Assembly (NCBI RefSeq): GCF_014649015.1
Contig: NZ_BMSF01000018.1
Span: 83,905 to 147,904, forward strand
Length of the DNA stretch: 64,000 nucleotides
Origin: Streptomyces narbonensis
GTDB taxonomy: Bacteria > Actinomycetota > Actinomycetes > Streptomycetales > Streptomycetaceae
Direction: 5' to 3'
Shown: piece by piece, positions 23,697 through 32,056 of the stretch
How positions within the stretch are numbered: position 1 is the stretch's first letter
Layout: every line of letters begins with the position of its first letter
Translations under genes and position numbers: made by a program
The notes under the pieces: generated by a model
Database searches by the model: none
What the model saw: only the letters and a program-made list of their open reading frames with translations
What the model was told of the DNA's origin: nothing

Positions 23697-24470
23697 CTAC
23701 TTGGGGCCGTACTTGCGTCCCGCCTTGGACGAGACCCCGCCGAGCAGACCGCGCGGCGCCAGCTTCACCACACCCATGAGGGCCTTGTAGCGGGGGTCGG
23801 GGATCGACAGCGTCTTCCCCCGCTCCAGGTCCCCGAGCGCCGCCGTCACCAGCTTGTCCGCGTCGAGCCACATCCAGCCCGGGATGTTCTCCGTCCCCAT
23901 CCCGGCCCGCTCGTGGAACTCCGTCCGGACGAAGCCGGGGCAGAGCGCCATCAGCCGCACCCCGCTGCCCGCGAGGTCCCGCGCCGCGCCCTGGGTGAAC
24001 TGCACGACCCAGGCCTTCGACGCCCCGTACGTCCCGCGGGGCACGAAGGCCGCCACCGAGGCGACGTTCACGACCGCGCCGCGGCCGCGCTCCTTCATCG
24101 AGCCGGCCGCCGCCGAGGTCAGCCGCAGCACCGCCTCGCAGTGCACCGTCAGCATCTTCAACTCGTCGGCCATGGACACCTCGAGGAAGCGGCCCTTGTT
24201 GCCGAAGCCGGCGTTGTTCACGAGCATGTCGACCGGCTGCCTCGGGTCCGAGAGCCGCGCCTCGACGGCCGCGATGCCCTTCTCCTCGGCCAGGTCCGCC
24301 GAGAGGACCTCGGCCTCCACACCGTGCCGGTCGTGCAGTTCGGTGGCCTGCTCCCGGAGCCGCTTCACGTCCCTGGCCACCAGCACCACGTCGTGACCGT
24401 CCGCCGCCAGCCTCCGTGCGAAGGCGGCGCCGATGCCCGCGGTGGCGCCCGTAATCAGTGCAGTCGTCAT
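23697..24470 (-). CDS. SDR-family NAD(P)-dependent oxidoreductase
   Basis: 257 residues. Classical short-chain dehydrogenase motifs: TGATAGIGAAFARRL for the cofactor, NNAGFGNKG, the catalytic Ser region VNVASVAAFVPRG, YGASK (Tyr and Lys) and CPGFVRTEFHERAG. The cofactor-specific Arg after strand 2 (VLVARDVKRL) favours NADPH. The substrate is unknown. It lies 9 bp after the MOSC gene and is probably co-transcribed with it. Confidence 0.9.
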   Translation of the reverse strand: MTTALITGATAGIGAAFARRLAADGHDVVLVARDVKRLREQATELHDRHGVEAEVLSADLAEEKGIAAVEARLSDPRQPVDMLVNNAGFGNKGRFLEVSMADELKMLTVHCEAVLRLTSAAAGSMKERGRGAVVNVASVAAFVPRGTYGASKAWVVQFTQGAARDLAGSGVRLMALCPGFVRTEFHERAGMGTENIPGWMWLDADKLVTAALGDLERGKTLSIPDPRYKALMGVVKLAPRGLLGGVSSKAGRKYGPK

Positions 24471-24479
24471 ACCGGCACG

Positions 24480-25160
24480 TTAGTGCCCCGCCCGGCCGTA
24501 CTTCTCCGCGTACTGGCGCGCGAGCGCGAGCAGCCCCGACTCCATCCACTCCGCGGCGACCAAGGTGCCCGGCAGCAGCGTGCGTTCGGTGGTCGCCGCG
24601 CGGTGCAGCAGCGCGACGGTGACCTCGTGGTCCGGCCGGTGCACGACCGTGATGGGGTCGCCCGCCCGCACCTCGCCCGGCACGATCACCCGCAGCAGCG
24701 CGCCGGGTCCGGCCGTCGACTGCGTGAACCGCTTCACCCAGCCCTTCTCCTCCAGGAAGCCCGCGAACGTCCGGCAGGGGATGCGCCCGCCGGTCACCTC
24801 CAAGACGACGTCCTCGCCGATCCGCCAGCGCTCCCCGATCAGGGCCCCGTTCACGTCGAGGCCGAGCGTCGTGAGGTTCTCGCCGAAGGAGCCGTTGGTC
24901 AGCTCCCGCCCGAGCTCCCGCTCCCACAGGTCCAGGTCCTCCCGGGCGAAGGCGTACGCGGCCCGGTCGCGGCCGCCGTGGAACCGCAGGTCGCAGACCT
25001 CGTCCCCGGCCACCCCGCTGCCCCCGACACCCGGCGGCCCCGGGGCCTCGATCCGTACGGGCCCGTCGACGGGCCGCTTGTCGATGGCCGTCCTCTTCGA
25101 CGCGGACTCGGTGTACTCCGCAGGCCGGGCACGGCCCGCGTTCACGCTCAACAAGGTCAT
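24480..25160 (-). CDS. MOSC domain protein (YiiM-like)
   Basis: 226 residues. MOSC features are GDEVCDLRFHGGRDRAAYAF, GSFGENLTTLGLD, IGERWRIGEDVVLEVTGGRIPC with the conserved Cys, and VRAGDPITVVHRP. MOSC proteins of the YiiM type bind molybdenum cofactor and take part in reduction of N-hydroxylated compounds. It is first in a two-gene unit with the SDR gene and divergent from the LysR regulator. The sequence around its start is duplicated: AGGTGCCTGCAT occurs twice in tandem, so the ribosome-binding site is present in two copies. Confidence 0.85.
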   Translation of the reverse strand: MTLLSVNAGRARPAEYTESASKRTAIDKRPVDGPVRIEAPGPPGVGGSGVAGDEVCDLRFHGGRDRAAYAFAREDLDLWERELGRELTNGSFGENLTTLGLDVNGALIGERWRIGEDVVLEVTGGRIPCRTFAGFLEEKGWVKRFTQSTAGPGALLRVIVPGEVRAGDPITVVHRPDHEVTVALLHRAATTERTLLPGTLVAAEWMESGLLALARQYAEKYGRAGH

Positions 25161-25268
25161 GCAGGCACCTTATGCAGGCACCTGATGCGGGCGCTTCCGC
25201 GAATATCCACCTCAAAGGAAGCTCTATGCATTCGCCGCTTCGCCCAAGACTCGCTTATGCTTGTCCCC

Positions 25269-26162
25269 ATGATCGAGGCCCGCCACCTCCGCGTCCTGCG
25301 CGCCGTCGCCGCCACCGGTTCCTTCTCGGCCGCCGCGCGCGAACTCGGCTGCACCCAGCCCGCCGTCAGCCAGCAGATGAAGGCGCTCGAAAGCTCCGCC
25401 GGCACCCCGCTGCTGATCCGTACGGGCCGCGAGATGCGCCTCACCCAGGCCGGCGAGGTCCTGGTGCGCCACGCCTCCGGCATCCTCGCGGGCCTCACGG
25501 CCGCCGAGGAGGAGGTCGCCGCCATCGCCGGACTCCGCGCGGGCCGCGTCCGCCTCGTCTCGTTCCCCAGCGGCAGCTCCACCCTCGTCCCCACCGCGCT
25601 CGCCGCCCTGCGCGCCGCGCACCCCGGCACCCGCGTCTCCCTCGTCGAGGCGGAGCCCCCGCGCTCCATCGAGATGCTCCGGGAGGGCGACTGCGACGTG
25701 GCCCTCGCCTTCCGGTACGGGGCGGGGCAGGCCGAGTGGGACGACCTCGTCGTCCGCCCGCTGCTCGCGGACCGGCTCGTGGGCCTCGTACCCGAGGGGC
25801 ACCGGCTCGCCGAGGCCGGTTCGGTCGGCATCGCGGAGCTCGCGGAGGAGTCCTGGATCGCCGGCTGCCCGCGCTGCCGCCGCCAGCTCGTGGACGTGTG
25901 CGAGGAGGCGGGCTTCACCCCGCGCATCGACTTCGCCACCGACGACTACCCGGCCGTGGTGGGCCTGGTCGGCGCCGGGCTCGGCGTCGCCGTCCTGCCC
26001 GAGCTCGCCATCGAGTCCGTGCGCCCCAAGGGGGCGCGGACCGTGGCCGTGGAGCCTGCCGTGGAGCGGGAGATCGTGGCCCTGACCCTGCCGGACCTGG
26101 CCCAGGTGCCGGCCGTCGCGGCCACGCTCACCGAGCTGACCCGCGCCGCCACGCGCGCGTAG
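25269..26162 (+). CDS. LysR-family transcriptional regulator
   Basis: 297 residues from the ATG at 25269; a second in-frame ATG lies 12 bases upstream. The N-terminal LysR helix-turn-helix (LRAVAATGSFSAAARELGCT, QPAVSQQMKALE) is followed by a two-lobed substrate-binding domain (GRVRLVSFPSGSSTLVPTAL, DVALAFRY, GAGLGVAVLPELA). It is divergent from the MOSC-SDR pair, with 108 bp between the starts, and is the likely regulator of that pair. Confidence 0.92.
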   Translation: MIEARHLRVLRAVAATGSFSAAARELGCTQPAVSQQMKALESSAGTPLLIRTGREMRLTQAGEVLVRHASGILAGLTAAEEEVAAIAGLRAGRVRLVSFPSGSSTLVPTALAALRAAHPGTRVSLVEAEPPRSIEMLREGDCDVALAFRYGAGQAEWDDLVVRPLLADRLVGLVPEGHRLAEAGSVGIAELAEESWIAGCPRCRRQLVDVCEEAGFTPRIDFATDDYPAVVGLVGAGLGVAVLPELAIESVRPKGARTVAVEPAVEREIVALTLPDLAQVPAVAATLTELTRAATRA

Positions 26163-26223
26163 GCACTGCGCCACGCGCGCGTGGGCGCGGTCGTGTCAGT
26201 GGTACGCCTGTTCCGTCACAGGC

Positions 26224-26616
26224 TCAACGCTCGCTGAAGAAACGTTCCTTCATGTCTGGTGTCGTCGTGGACGTCATGGACGTCATGGGTGTCACGGTGG
26301 TGACGGGCGCGGGCGCCGGTGCCGCCGAGATCAGGCGGTTCCGGGCGCGTCCCATGAGCTCTTCGCGTTCGTCCTCGGTGAGGCCGCCCCATACGCCGTA
26401 GGGCTCCCGCACGGCGAGTGCGTGTGCCGCGCACTCCGCGCGTACCGGGCACCGCATGCAGACCTCTTTCGCCGAGTTCTCGCGCGCACTCCGTGCCGCG
26501 CCGCGCTCTCCCTCGGGGTGGAAGAACAGGGAGCTGTCCACCCCGCGGCAGGCCGCGAGGAGTTGCCAGTCCCACAGATCGGCGTTGGGTCCGGGAAGGC
26601 GGGAGAAATCTGCCAT
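26224..26616 (-). CDS. whiD: WhiB-like iron-sulfur regulator WhiD
   Basis: 130 residues. Four cysteines that bind a [4Fe-4S] cluster are C23, C53, C56 and C62 (LLAACRG, VCMRCPVRAEC), followed by the YGVWGGLTEDER turn and a basic helix (RARNRLI). A Thr/Met-rich tail follows. Both the sequence and the position next to bldM, shbA and guaB match Streptomyces WhiD, which is needed for proper spore septation and maturation. The 434 bp between whiD and divergent bldM holds the regulatory region of both genes. Confidence 0.93.
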   Translation of the reverse strand: MADFSRLPGPNADLWDWQLLAACRGVDSSLFFHPEGERGAARSARENSAKEVCMRCPVRAECAAHALAVREPYGVWGGLTEDEREELMGRARNRLISAAPAPAPVTTVTPMTSMTSTTTPDMKERFFSER

Positions 26617-27050
26617 TGCGCTAGTCCCCTTGAAACCGTGTCGAACGGATAGGTGGGCGGGTGGATGGCTGATCGTCAGGGGCTCTCCTGGGCCCCGCGG
26701 GTCGGGCTAGTACAACTACTGTCGAAGTAGATGTAAATATGACTCATTGCGAATCTAGCCACAGACACTGCGAAAAGGGAAGAAAACCCGCTAAATGGGG
26801 CATAGCTTTCGATGATGGGCAGATAGGTCGCGTCGCTCTCCTCCGCTTACGGCTCCTCACGTAGAGTGCCGAAGGCTGCCGTCCGACCCGTAACTCTTTC
26901 GAGTGACCGTCGTTGAGTGTGCGGAGGCGGTTGAAGGAACAAGCGATCGGGCAGGTGTCCGAGAGCGTCAATCGCACAGGTGACGATTACGTACCAGCCC
27001 TGGAGGCTCAAGGTGACGCGCAACAGCTGCGAGAGCCACGGAGGTCAGTC
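26617..27050. other. Long whiD-bldM divergent regulatory region
   Basis: 434 bp without a credible gene. It is visibly less GC-rich than its surroundings, mainly at 26710-26880, which is typical for developmental promoter regions in Streptomyces. On the bldM side it holds a BldN-type promoter (26889-26916). I could not assign the whiD promoter with confidence. Confidence 0.7.
26889..26916 (+). promoter_or_regulatory. BldN-type sigma promoter of bldM
   Basis: CGTAAC at 26889-26894, a 16-base spacer, and CGTTGA at 26911-26916 exactly match the promoter pattern recognised by the developmental ECF sigma factor BldN, which is known to drive bldM in Streptomyces. The start site would be near 26923, giving a leader of about 130 nt. 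Confidence 0.88.
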
Positions 27051-27662
27051 ATGACATCCGTCCTCGTCTGCGATGACTCCCCGCTTGCCCGAGAGGCGCT
27101 CCGCCGCGCGGTCGCGACCGTGCCCGGCGTCGAGCGTGTGACCACCGCGGCCAACGGCGAGGAAGTCCTCCGCCGCTGGGGCGCGGACCGCTCGGACCTG
27201 ATTCTGATGGACGTACGCATGCCCGGTCTGGGTGGCGTGGAGACCGTCCGCAGGCTGCTCTCCGCGGACCCCGGCGCCCGGATCATCATGCTCACGGTCG
27301 CCGAGGACCTCGACGGCGTCGCCCTCGCGGTCGCCGCGGGTGCCCGTGGCTATCTGCACAAGGACGCCTCGCGCGCCGAACTGCGGGCCACCGTCACCCA
27401 GGCGCTCGCCGACCCGACCTGGCGGCTCGCCCCGCGCCGGCTCCGTTCGGCGGAGATGGGCGCCGCGCCCACACTCACCGCGCGCGAGATCCAGGTCCTC
27501 GAAGGCATGAGCCACGGCCGGTCCAACGCGGAGATCGGGCGCGAGCTCTTCCTCTCCGAGGACACCGTCAAGACGCACGCCCGGCGCCTCTTCAAGAAGC
27601 TGGGCGCCTCGGACCGGGCGCACGCGGTCGCGCTGGGTTTCCGCTGGGGCCTGGTGCGCTGA
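27051..27662 (+). CDS. bldM: Developmental response regulator BldM
   Basis: 203 residues from the ATG at 27051, preceded by GGAGG. The receiver domain (VCDDSPLAREAL; D54 in LILMDVRMPG; LTVAED; LHKDAS) is followed by a LuxR/NarL helix-turn-helix (LTAREIQVLEGMSHGRSN, LSEDTVKTHARRLFKKLG). It is near-identical in length and sequence character to Streptomyces BldM, an orphan regulator that works as a homodimer and as a heterodimer with WhiI during aerial growth and sporulation; phosphorylation of D54 is reported as dispensable. Neighbours whiD and shbA support the assignment. Confidence 0.97.
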   Translation: MTSVLVCDDSPLAREALRRAVATVPGVERVTTAANGEEVLRRWGADRSDLILMDVRMPGLGGVETVRRLLSADPGARIIMLTVAEDLDGVALAVAAGARGYLHKDASRAELRATVTQALADPTWRLAPRRLRSAEMGAAPTLTAREIQVLEGMSHGRSNAEIGRELFLSEDTVKTHARRLFKKLGASDRAHAVALGFRWGLVR

Positions 27663-27815
27663 GTCGCAGGTCACCGGCCGTATCCCCGTCCTCGTCCGCG
27701 CGTGTCGCGGGGTGGACGGGGTGGGCTTGTGTCACTTCCCCGCGGAATGCCGCATCCTTGAGATGTGGAGTTCCTCGGGGACGAGTCGGTCGAGCGGGAG
27801 GGGAGGGCGCGGGAG

Positions 27816-28508
27816 ATGAGTACCGGCGCACCTGCTCATAACGCTTCGGTGCACAACTACGGACGCGGTGCCGCGAACGCAGAAGCGTCGGGGCACCATG
27901 GAGCGATGCGCGACGACGAGACCGTGGGTTCCCCCATGCCTGCCGGGCAGGGGGAGATCGGCGCGCTCGTACGCCGCGCGGTCGAGGGCGACGCCCAGGC
28001 CACGCACGACCTGCTGGCGCGGGTGCACCCCCTCGCCCTGCGGTACTGCCGGACCCGCCTGAACCGGCTGCCGGGGGACGCCCGCCACTTCGTGGAGGAC
28101 CTGGCCCAGGAGGTCTGCGTCGCCGTCCTGATGGCCCTGCCGCGCTACAAGGACACGGGCAGGCCCTTCGAGGCCTTCGTCTTCGCCATCGCCGGACACA
28201 AGGTCGCCGACCTGCAGCGGGCCGCCATGCGGCACCCGGGGTCCACGGCCGTGCCCTCCGACGAGATGCCGGAGCGGCCCGACGACTCCCTCGGTCCCGA
28301 GGAGCGCGCGCTGCTCAGCGACGACGCCGAGTGGGCCAAGAAGCTGCTCGCCAACCTCCCGGAGAACCAGCGCGAGCTGCTCGTCCTGCGGGTCGCCGTC
28401 GGGCTGACCGCCGAGGAGACCGGGCAGATGCTCGGCATGTCCCCGGGCGCCGTCCGGGTCGCACAGCACCGCGCGCTCAGCCGGCTCCGCGCGCTGGCCG
28501 AGCAGTAA
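27816..28508 (+). CDS. shbA: ECF sigma factor ShbA (controls hrdB)
   Basis: 230 residues from the ATG at 27816, chosen for the strong GGAGGGGAGGG upstream; an upstream in-frame start at 27765 is possible. After a variable N-terminus come sigma region 2 (HFVEDLAQEVCVAVLMALPRY, then FEAFVFAIAGHKVADLQR) and region 4 (LPENQRELLVLRVAVGLT, LGMSPGAVRVAQHRALSRL). Its position between bldM and guaB matches ShbA/SigShbA, which drives transcription of the principal sigma gene hrdB in Streptomyces. No anti-sigma gene is adjacent. Confidence 0.9.
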   Translation: MSTGAPAHNASVHNYGRGAANAEASGHHGAMRDDETVGSPMPAGQGEIGALVRRAVEGDAQATHDLLARVHPLALRYCRTRLNRLPGDARHFVEDLAQEVCVAVLMALPRYKDTGRPFEAFVFAIAGHKVADLQRAAMRHPGSTAVPSDEMPERPDDSLGPEERALLSDDAEWAKKLLANLPENQRELLVLRVAVGLTAEETGQMLGMSPGAVRVAQHRALSRLRALAEQ

Positions 28509-28648
28509 GCCTCGTCGGGGCCTGTTGGCCCTTTCGTACACGTGCGAACGTCCAAAGCTTGCGGCTGATCTTGATCGTGGAATGAGACACGGCTCCAGCC
28601 CGTTAGCATGGACATCCGCACCGATCAAGGCCATTTGGGGAAGGTGTC

Positions 28649-30151
28649 ATGACTGCAAACGTCGACGGAGTGCCCGAGAAATTCGCGACACTCGGGCTGA
28701 CCTACGACGACGTGCTGCTGCTGCCGGGCGCGTCCGACGTCCTCCCGAACGCGGTCGACACCTCGTCCCGCATCTCCCGCAACGTCCGCGTGAACATCCC
28801 GCTGCTGTCCGCGGCGATGGACAAGGTCACCGAGTCCCGCATGGCCATCGCCATGGCGCGACAGGGCGGCGTGGGCGTCCTGCACCGTAACCTGTCGATC
28901 GAGGACCAGGTCAACCAGGTCGACCTCGTGAAGCGCTCCGAGTCCGGCATGGTGACCGACCCGATCACCGTCCACCCGGACGCGACGCTGGCCGAGGCCG
29001 ACGCACTGTGCGCCAAGTTCCGCATCAGCGGCGTCCCGGTGACCGACCCGGCGGGCAAGCTGCTCGGCATCGTCACCAACCGCGACATGGCCTTCGAGTC
29101 GGACCGCAGCCGCCAGGTGCGCGAGGTCATGACCCCGATGCCGCTGGTCACGGGCAAGGTCGGCATCTCCGGCCTGGACGCCATGGAGCTGCTGCGCCGC
29201 CACAAGATCGAGAAGCTGCCGCTCGTCGACGACTCCGGCATCCTCAAGGGCCTCATCACGGTCAAGGACTTCGTCAAGGCCGAGAAGTACCCGCACGCGG
29301 CCAAGGACGCCGAGGGCCGGCTGCTCGTCGGCGCGGCCGTCGGTGCCAGCCCCGAGGCGCTGGAGCGCGCGCAGGGCCTGGCCGCCGCGGGCGTCGACTT
29401 CCTCATCGTCGACACGTCCCACGGCCACAACAGCAACGCGCTGAACTGGATGGCGAAGATCAAGTCCAGCGTCGGCGTCGACGTCATCGGCGGCAACGTC
29501 GCGACGCGTGACGGCGCGCAGGCCCTGGTCGACGCCGGTGTCGACGGCGTCAAGGTCGGCGTGGGCCCCGGCTCCATCTGCACCACGCGCGTGGTCGCCG
29601 GCATCGGCGTCCCGCAGGTCACCGCGATCTACGAGGCGGCCCTCGCCGCCCGCGCGGCCGGCGTCCCGGTCATCGGCGACGGCGGCCTGCAGTACTCCGG
29701 CGACATCGGCAAGGCGCTCGCCGCCGGTGCCGACACGGTCATGCTGGGCAGCCTGCTCGCCGGGTGCGAGGAGTCCCCGGGCGAGCTGCAGTTCATCAAC
29801 GGCAAGCAGTTCAAGTCGTACCGCGGCATGGGATCGCTCGGCGCGATGCAGTCCCGCGGCCAGGGCCGGTCGTACTCGAAGGACCGCTACTTCCAGGCCG
29901 AGGTGGCCTCGGACGACAAGCTCGTCCCCGAGGGCATCGAGGGCCAGGTGCCCTACCGGGGCCCCCTGGCCAACGTCCTGCACCAGCTCGTCGGCGGTCT
30001 CCGTCAGACGATGGGCTATGTGGGTGCCGCCACCATCGAGGAGATGGAGACGAAGGGCCGCTTCGTCCGGATCACGTCCGCGGGCCTCAAGGAGAGCCAC
30101 CCGCACGACATCCAGATGACGGTCGAGGCGCCGAACTACAGCAGGAAGTAA
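28649..30151 (+). CDS. guaB: IMP dehydrogenase GuaB
   Basis: 500 residues. GuaB oxidises IMP to XMP with NAD+, the first committed step to GMP. Visible: the N-terminal TYDDVLLLPG, two CBS domains (about residues 95-210), NAD/IMP-binding GGNVATRDGAQAL, the catalytic loop GPGSICTTRV with C311, and the flap region YRGMGSLGAMQ. It is followed by a hairpin terminator and then by guaB3; guaA lies 18 kb away in the same window. Confidence 0.98.
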   Translation: MTANVDGVPEKFATLGLTYDDVLLLPGASDVLPNAVDTSSRISRNVRVNIPLLSAAMDKVTESRMAIAMARQGGVGVLHRNLSIEDQVNQVDLVKRSESGMVTDPITVHPDATLAEADALCAKFRISGVPVTDPAGKLLGIVTNRDMAFESDRSRQVREVMTPMPLVTGKVGISGLDAMELLRRHKIEKLPLVDDSGILKGLITVKDFVKAEKYPHAAKDAEGRLLVGAAVGASPEALERAQGLAAAGVDFLIVDTSHGHNSNALNWMAKIKSSVGVDVIGGNVATRDGAQALVDAGVDGVKVGVGPGSICTTRVVAGIGVPQVTAIYEAALAARAAGVPVIGDGGLQYSGDIGKALAAGADTVMLGSLLAGCEESPGELQFINGKQFKSYRGMGSLGAMQSRGQGRSYSKDRYFQAEVASDDKLVPEGIEGQVPYRGPLANVLHQLVGGLRQTMGYVGAATIEEMETKGRFVRITSAGLKESHPHDIQMTVEAPNYSRK

Positions 30152-30162
30152 CACAGCGCGAC

Positions 30163-30206
30163 GCGTGGGGGCGGTTCCGGCATGTGGCCGGAGCCGCCCC
30201 CCACGC
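30163..30206 (+). terminator. Terminator after guaB
   Basis: An imperfect GC-rich stem (left arm 30163-30181, right arm 30187-30206, one bulge and one G-U pair) lies 11 bp after the guaB stop and ends in CTTGT. It should separate guaB from guaB3. Confidence 0.7.
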
Positions 30207-30257
30207 TTGTGTCGGGGATACTGGTAGGCGCAGACGTAGAGGGAAAGGCCACACATC

Positions 30258-31382
30258 GTGACTGAGATCGAGATCGGGCGCGGCAAGCGCGGCCGCAGGG
30301 CGTACGCGTTCGACGACATCGCCGTCGTCCCGAGCCGGCGCACCCGGGACCCGAAGGAGGTCTCGATCGCCTGGCAGATCGACGCCTACCGCTTCGAGCT
30401 GCCGTTCCTGGCCGCTCCCATGGACTCGGTCGTGTCGCCGCAGACCGCCATCCGCATCGGCGAGCTGGGCGGCCTCGGCGTCCTGAACCTCGAAGGTCTC
30501 TGGACCCGGTACGAGGACCCGCAGCCGCTGCTCGACGAGATCGCGGAGCTGGACGAGGCCACCGCGACCCGCCGCCTGCAGGAGATCTACTCCGCCCCCA
30601 TCAAGGAGGAGCTGATCGGGCAGCGCATCAAGGAGGTGCGCGACTCCGGTGTCGTCACCGCCGCCGCGCTCTCCCCGCAGCGCACCGCGCAGTTCTCCAA
30701 GGCCGTCGTCGACGCGGGTGTGGACATCTTCGTCATCCGCGGCACGACGGTCTCCGCCGAGCACGTCTCGGGCGCGTCCGAGCCGCTGAACCTGAAGCAG
30801 TTCATCTACGAGCTGGACGTCCCGGTCATCGTCGGCGGCTGCGCCACGTACACCGCGGCCCTGCACCTGATGCGCACCGGCGCGGCGGGTGTCCTCGTCG
30901 GCTTCGGCGGCGGCGCGGCGCACACCACGCGCAATGTGCTGGGCATCCAGGTCCCGATGGCGACCGCGGTCGCCGACGTGGCCGCGGCCCGCCGTGACTA
31001 CATGGACGAGTCCGGCGGCCGGTACGTGCACGTGATCGCCGACGGCGGTGTCGGCTGGTCCGGCGACCTGCCGAAGGCGATCGCCTGTGGCGCCGACGCC
31101 GTCATGATGGGCTCCCCGCTGGCCCGCGCCACGGACGCGCCCGGCAAGGGCCACCACTGGGGCATGGAGGCCGTCCACGAGGACGTGCCGCGCGGCAAGC
31201 TGGTCGACCTGGGCATCGTCGGCACCACCGAGGAGATCCTCGCGGGCCCGTCGCACATCCCGGACGGTTCGATGAACTTCTTCGGCGCCCTGCGCCGGGC
31301 GATGGCCACGACGGGCTACACGGAGCTCAAGGAGTTCCAGCGCGTCGAGGTCACGGTCGCGGACGCGCAGCACAAGCGCTGA
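30258..31382 (+). CDS. guaB3: GuaB3-family IMP dehydrogenase-related protein
   Basis: 374 residues from the GTG at 30258. It has a TIM-barrel IMPDH fold without CBS domains (YAFDDIAVVPSRRTRDP, LPFLAAPMDSVVSP, DVPVIVGGCATYTAALHLM, VIADGGVGWSGDLPKAIACG, MMGSPLARA). Where GuaB has GSICTTR, this protein has GFGGGAAHTTRN, so the loop lacks the usual cysteine in that position. Actinobacteria commonly carry this second copy next to guaB. Whether it has IMP dehydrogenase activity in Streptomyces is not settled. Confidence 0.93.
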   Translation: MTEIEIGRGKRGRRAYAFDDIAVVPSRRTRDPKEVSIAWQIDAYRFELPFLAAPMDSVVSPQTAIRIGELGGLGVLNLEGLWTRYEDPQPLLDEIAELDEATATRRLQEIYSAPIKEELIGQRIKEVRDSGVVTAAALSPQRTAQFSKAVVDAGVDIFVIRGTTVSAEHVSGASEPLNLKQFIYELDVPVIVGGCATYTAALHLMRTGAAGVLVGFGGGAAHTTRNVLGIQVPMATAVADVAAARRDYMDESGGRYVHVIADGGVGWSGDLPKAIACGADAVMMGSPLARATDAPGKGHHWGMEAVHEDVPRGKLVDLGIVGTTEEILAGPSHIPDGSMNFFGALRRAMATTGYTELKEFQRVEVTVADAQHKR

Positions 31383-31399
31383 CCTGTCGTACGCACACG

Positions 31400-31433
31400 G
31401 AGGGGCCCCGCACCGGGTGGTGCGGGGCCCCTC
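31400..31433 (+). terminator. Terminator after guaB3
   Basis: A perfect 15-bp stem (31400-31414 with 31419-31433) and a GGGT loop, 18 bp after the guaB3 stop. The next gene ends convergently at 31454, so it may serve both directions. Confidence 0.85.
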
Positions 31434-31453
31434 GGCGTAGGTACGGCGGGCCG

Positions 31454-31948
31454 CTACTTGGCGGCCTTCTTCGCTCCCGAGAACGCGGCGAAGGCGGCGA
31501 GGCCGAAGAACAGGAACGTCAAGGCGTCCTTGCCCTCGTTCCAGGCCTCCGTCAGCAGCCCGAAGTCCTCCAGGAACAGCTGGGTGGCGGAGACGTCGAA
31601 CTCCTTGGCGCCCAGGACCGCGATGCCCACGATCTGGCCGAGGTAGACGGCGCCGAGGGACAGCACCGCGCTGGCGACCGGCAGGACGGGGTTGCGGCCG
31701 CCGACCTTGCCGGCGGCAAGACCGACGAGGAAGCCGACGCCGACGGCGGCCCAGCCGATCTGCCGCTCGATGCCGCCGAGGAGGGCTCCGTACACCCCGG
31801 CCGAGACGAGTGCGGCGACCACCGCGGCGACGAGGCCGAGCGCCACGTTGTCACGGACGGGGGCCGGCGGCGGGGCGGCCGGGTACGGGCCGGGCACGCC
31901 GCCGTTGGCGAACGGGTTGCCGGACGGCGGCGGAACGGGCTGGCTCAT
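31454..31948 (-). CDS. Hypothetical membrane protein
   Basis: 164 residues. A Pro-rich cytoplasmic N-terminus (MSQPVPPPSGNPF) precedes four predicted membrane helices (about 35-55, 64-82, 87-108 and 141-158). A short soluble segment between helices 3 and 4 (LGAKEFDVSATQLFLEDFG) may face outward. The family is not recognised; similar proteins with a PPPxGNPF start are frequent in Streptomyces. Confidence 0.7.
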   Translation of the reverse strand: MSQPVPPPSGNPFANGGVPGPYPAAPPPAPVRDNVALGLVAAVVAALVSAGVYGALLGGIERQIGWAAVGVGFLVGLAAGKVGGRNPVLPVASAVLSLGAVYLGQIVGIAVLGAKEFDVSATQLFLEDFGLLTEAWNEGKDALTFLFFGLAAFAAFSGAKKAAK

Positions 31949-32056
31949 GCTGTGGATCCCCCCAGGGACGTGGACGCACGGCTGTGCGACCAGGAGGCCC
32001 GGAGATTAGCAGCCGCCTGTGACGGTGCCCCAGGGGTTTCGTGTGCGGTGCCCGGG

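Noticed and set aside
26744..26977. 77-codon minus-strand frame between whiD and bldM
   Set aside because: It runs through the BldN-type promoter, has no ribosome-binding site and an unconvincing composition.
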